Assembly: GCA_010027825.1 (NCBI GenBank)
Contig: RGUK01000109.1
Coordinates: 1-5,759 of the forward strand
DNA length: 5,759 nt
Source of the DNA: a bacterium
GTDB lineage: Bacteria; Dependentiae; Babeliae; Babeliales; RVW-14
Direction of reading: 5' to 3'
Part shown: positions 5,319 to 5,759 of the stretch, in pieces
Position numbering within the stretch: the stretch's first letter is position 1
Layout of the letters: every line of letters begins with the position of its first letter
Program-made: the position numbers and the translations under genes
The notes under the pieces: model-generated
The model's input: the letters and a program-made list of their open reading frames with translations, nothing else
The model's database searches: none
What the model was told of the DNA's origin: nothing

Positions 5319-5759
5319 CTAGAGCGGCATATTGCCGTGTTTGCGTAGTGGAAGCTTTTCAACTTTGTCGGCAGTCAGCCTGAGTGCTCTGGCAATGGCA
5401 TTGACCGTTTCTGCCGGCTCTATGATTGCATCGATATATCCATACTGAGCAGCGGTAAGTGGATGCAGAAATTGGTCGGTGTAAGAGTCTTCAAGCGATT
5501 GTTCTTGCAGAAGGCGATCTTGCGCGGAAAGCAAAGCCAGCTGCTTGCCATGCACAATGGTGACGCCAGCTTTGGCTCCCAGCACGGCAATTTGCGCCGT
5601 TGGCCAGGCCAAGTTAATGTCAGCTCCCAACTCCTTGCTTCCCATGACGATGTACGCGCCGCCAATTGCTTTGCGTAGGACAACCGTCACTTTAGGCACC
5701 GTCGCGGTGGCATAGGCATAGAGCAGCTTAGCCCCATGGCGAATGATGCCATCGTGTTC
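5319..5759 (-). CDS. Acyl-CoA carboxylase carboxyltransferase (beta) subunit, C-terminal part (cut by right edge)
   Basis: The frame is open from the right edge to TAG at 5319-5321, giving 146 residues; the N-terminus lies outside. It matches the C-terminal carboxyltransferase domain of biotin-dependent carboxylases such as propionyl-CoA carboxylase PccB and methylmalonyl-CoA decarboxylase MmdA. These transfer CO2 from carboxybiotin to an acyl-CoA in the cytoplasm. Visible landmarks are HDGIIRHGAKLLYAYA (2-17), RKAIGGAYIVMGSK (29-42) with the Gly-Gly pair that forms an oxyanion hole, DINLAWPTAQIAVLG (47-61), YGYIDAIIEP near 110-119, and the characteristic RKHGNMPL end. A GTG at 5699 is internal: the family sequence continues upstream of it without a break, so it is not the start. 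Substrate (propionyl-, acetyl-, or another acyl-CoA) cannot be told from this piece, and the biotin carboxylase and carrier partners are not in the window. Confidence 0.95.
   Translation of the reverse strand, partial: EHDGIIRHGAKLLYAYATATVPKVTVVLRKAIGGAYIVMGSKELGADINLAWPTAQIAVLGAKAGVTIVHGKQLALLSAQDRLLQEQSLEDSYTDQFLHPLTAAQYGYIDAIIEPAETVNAIARALRLTADKVEKLPLRKHGNMPL

Noticed and set aside
5699..5759. GTG at 5699 as the true start of a short carboxylase-like protein
   Set aside because: The 20 codons upstream to the window edge continue the conserved carboxyltransferase sequence, so the gene is cut by the edge and not truncated.

Overview
All identifiable genes in this window lie on the minus strand, so transcription runs from the right edge to the left. 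In that order they are: the C-terminal part of a biotin-dependent acyl-CoA carboxylase carboxyltransferase subunit (cut by the right edge); two related exported proteins of unknown function; a GNAT acetyltransferase with an N-terminal membrane segment; the ribosome-associated GTPase HflX; type I glyceraldehyde-3-phosphate dehydrogenase; a tRNA with a CAU anticodon, probably tRNA-Ile2; and the N-terminal part of a coiled-coil protein resembling the COG1579 zinc-ribbon family (cut by the left edge). I see no credible plus-strand gene, mobile element, CRISPR array or long repeat, and no gene-free stretch longer than about 135 bases.

The organism is a bacterium. The evidence is a CCA-encoding bacterial tRNA, Shine-Dalgarno sites of the AAAGGAG type, HflX and type I GAPDH. 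Base composition is moderate, close to half GC by eye. The two exported proteins with signal peptides and the membrane-anchored enzyme would suit a cell with a periplasm, but the window does not fix the phylum.

Layout. The carboxylase ends at 5319. A 135-base gap holds a plausible promoter (5253-5281) for the first exported protein (4386-5183), and the second exported protein (3617-4306) follows 79 bases later. These two share a signal peptide plus a common C-terminal architecture with a PxVLFHAMxH motif, and look like an old tandem duplication. A short gap with a possible extended -10 element precedes the GNAT gene (2883-3527), which sits 18 bases before hflX (1752-2864), so those two are almost certainly one transcript. 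The gap gene (659-1660) follows after 91 bases. Its 3' end overlaps a good promoter for the tRNA (548-624), and the coiled-coil gene begins only 23 bases after the tRNA.

The genes do not form a single pathway. GAPDH (glycolysis) and the carboxylase (acyl-CoA carboxylation) are metabolic. HflX, the tRNA and perhaps the coiled-coil protein relate to translation. The exported pair is the least explained part. Three start codons needed choosing: gap begins at ATG 1660 rather than the adjacent TTG, the larger exported protein begins at ATG 5183 rather than an upstream TTG, and hflX at ATG 2864 is supported by its ribosome-binding site.
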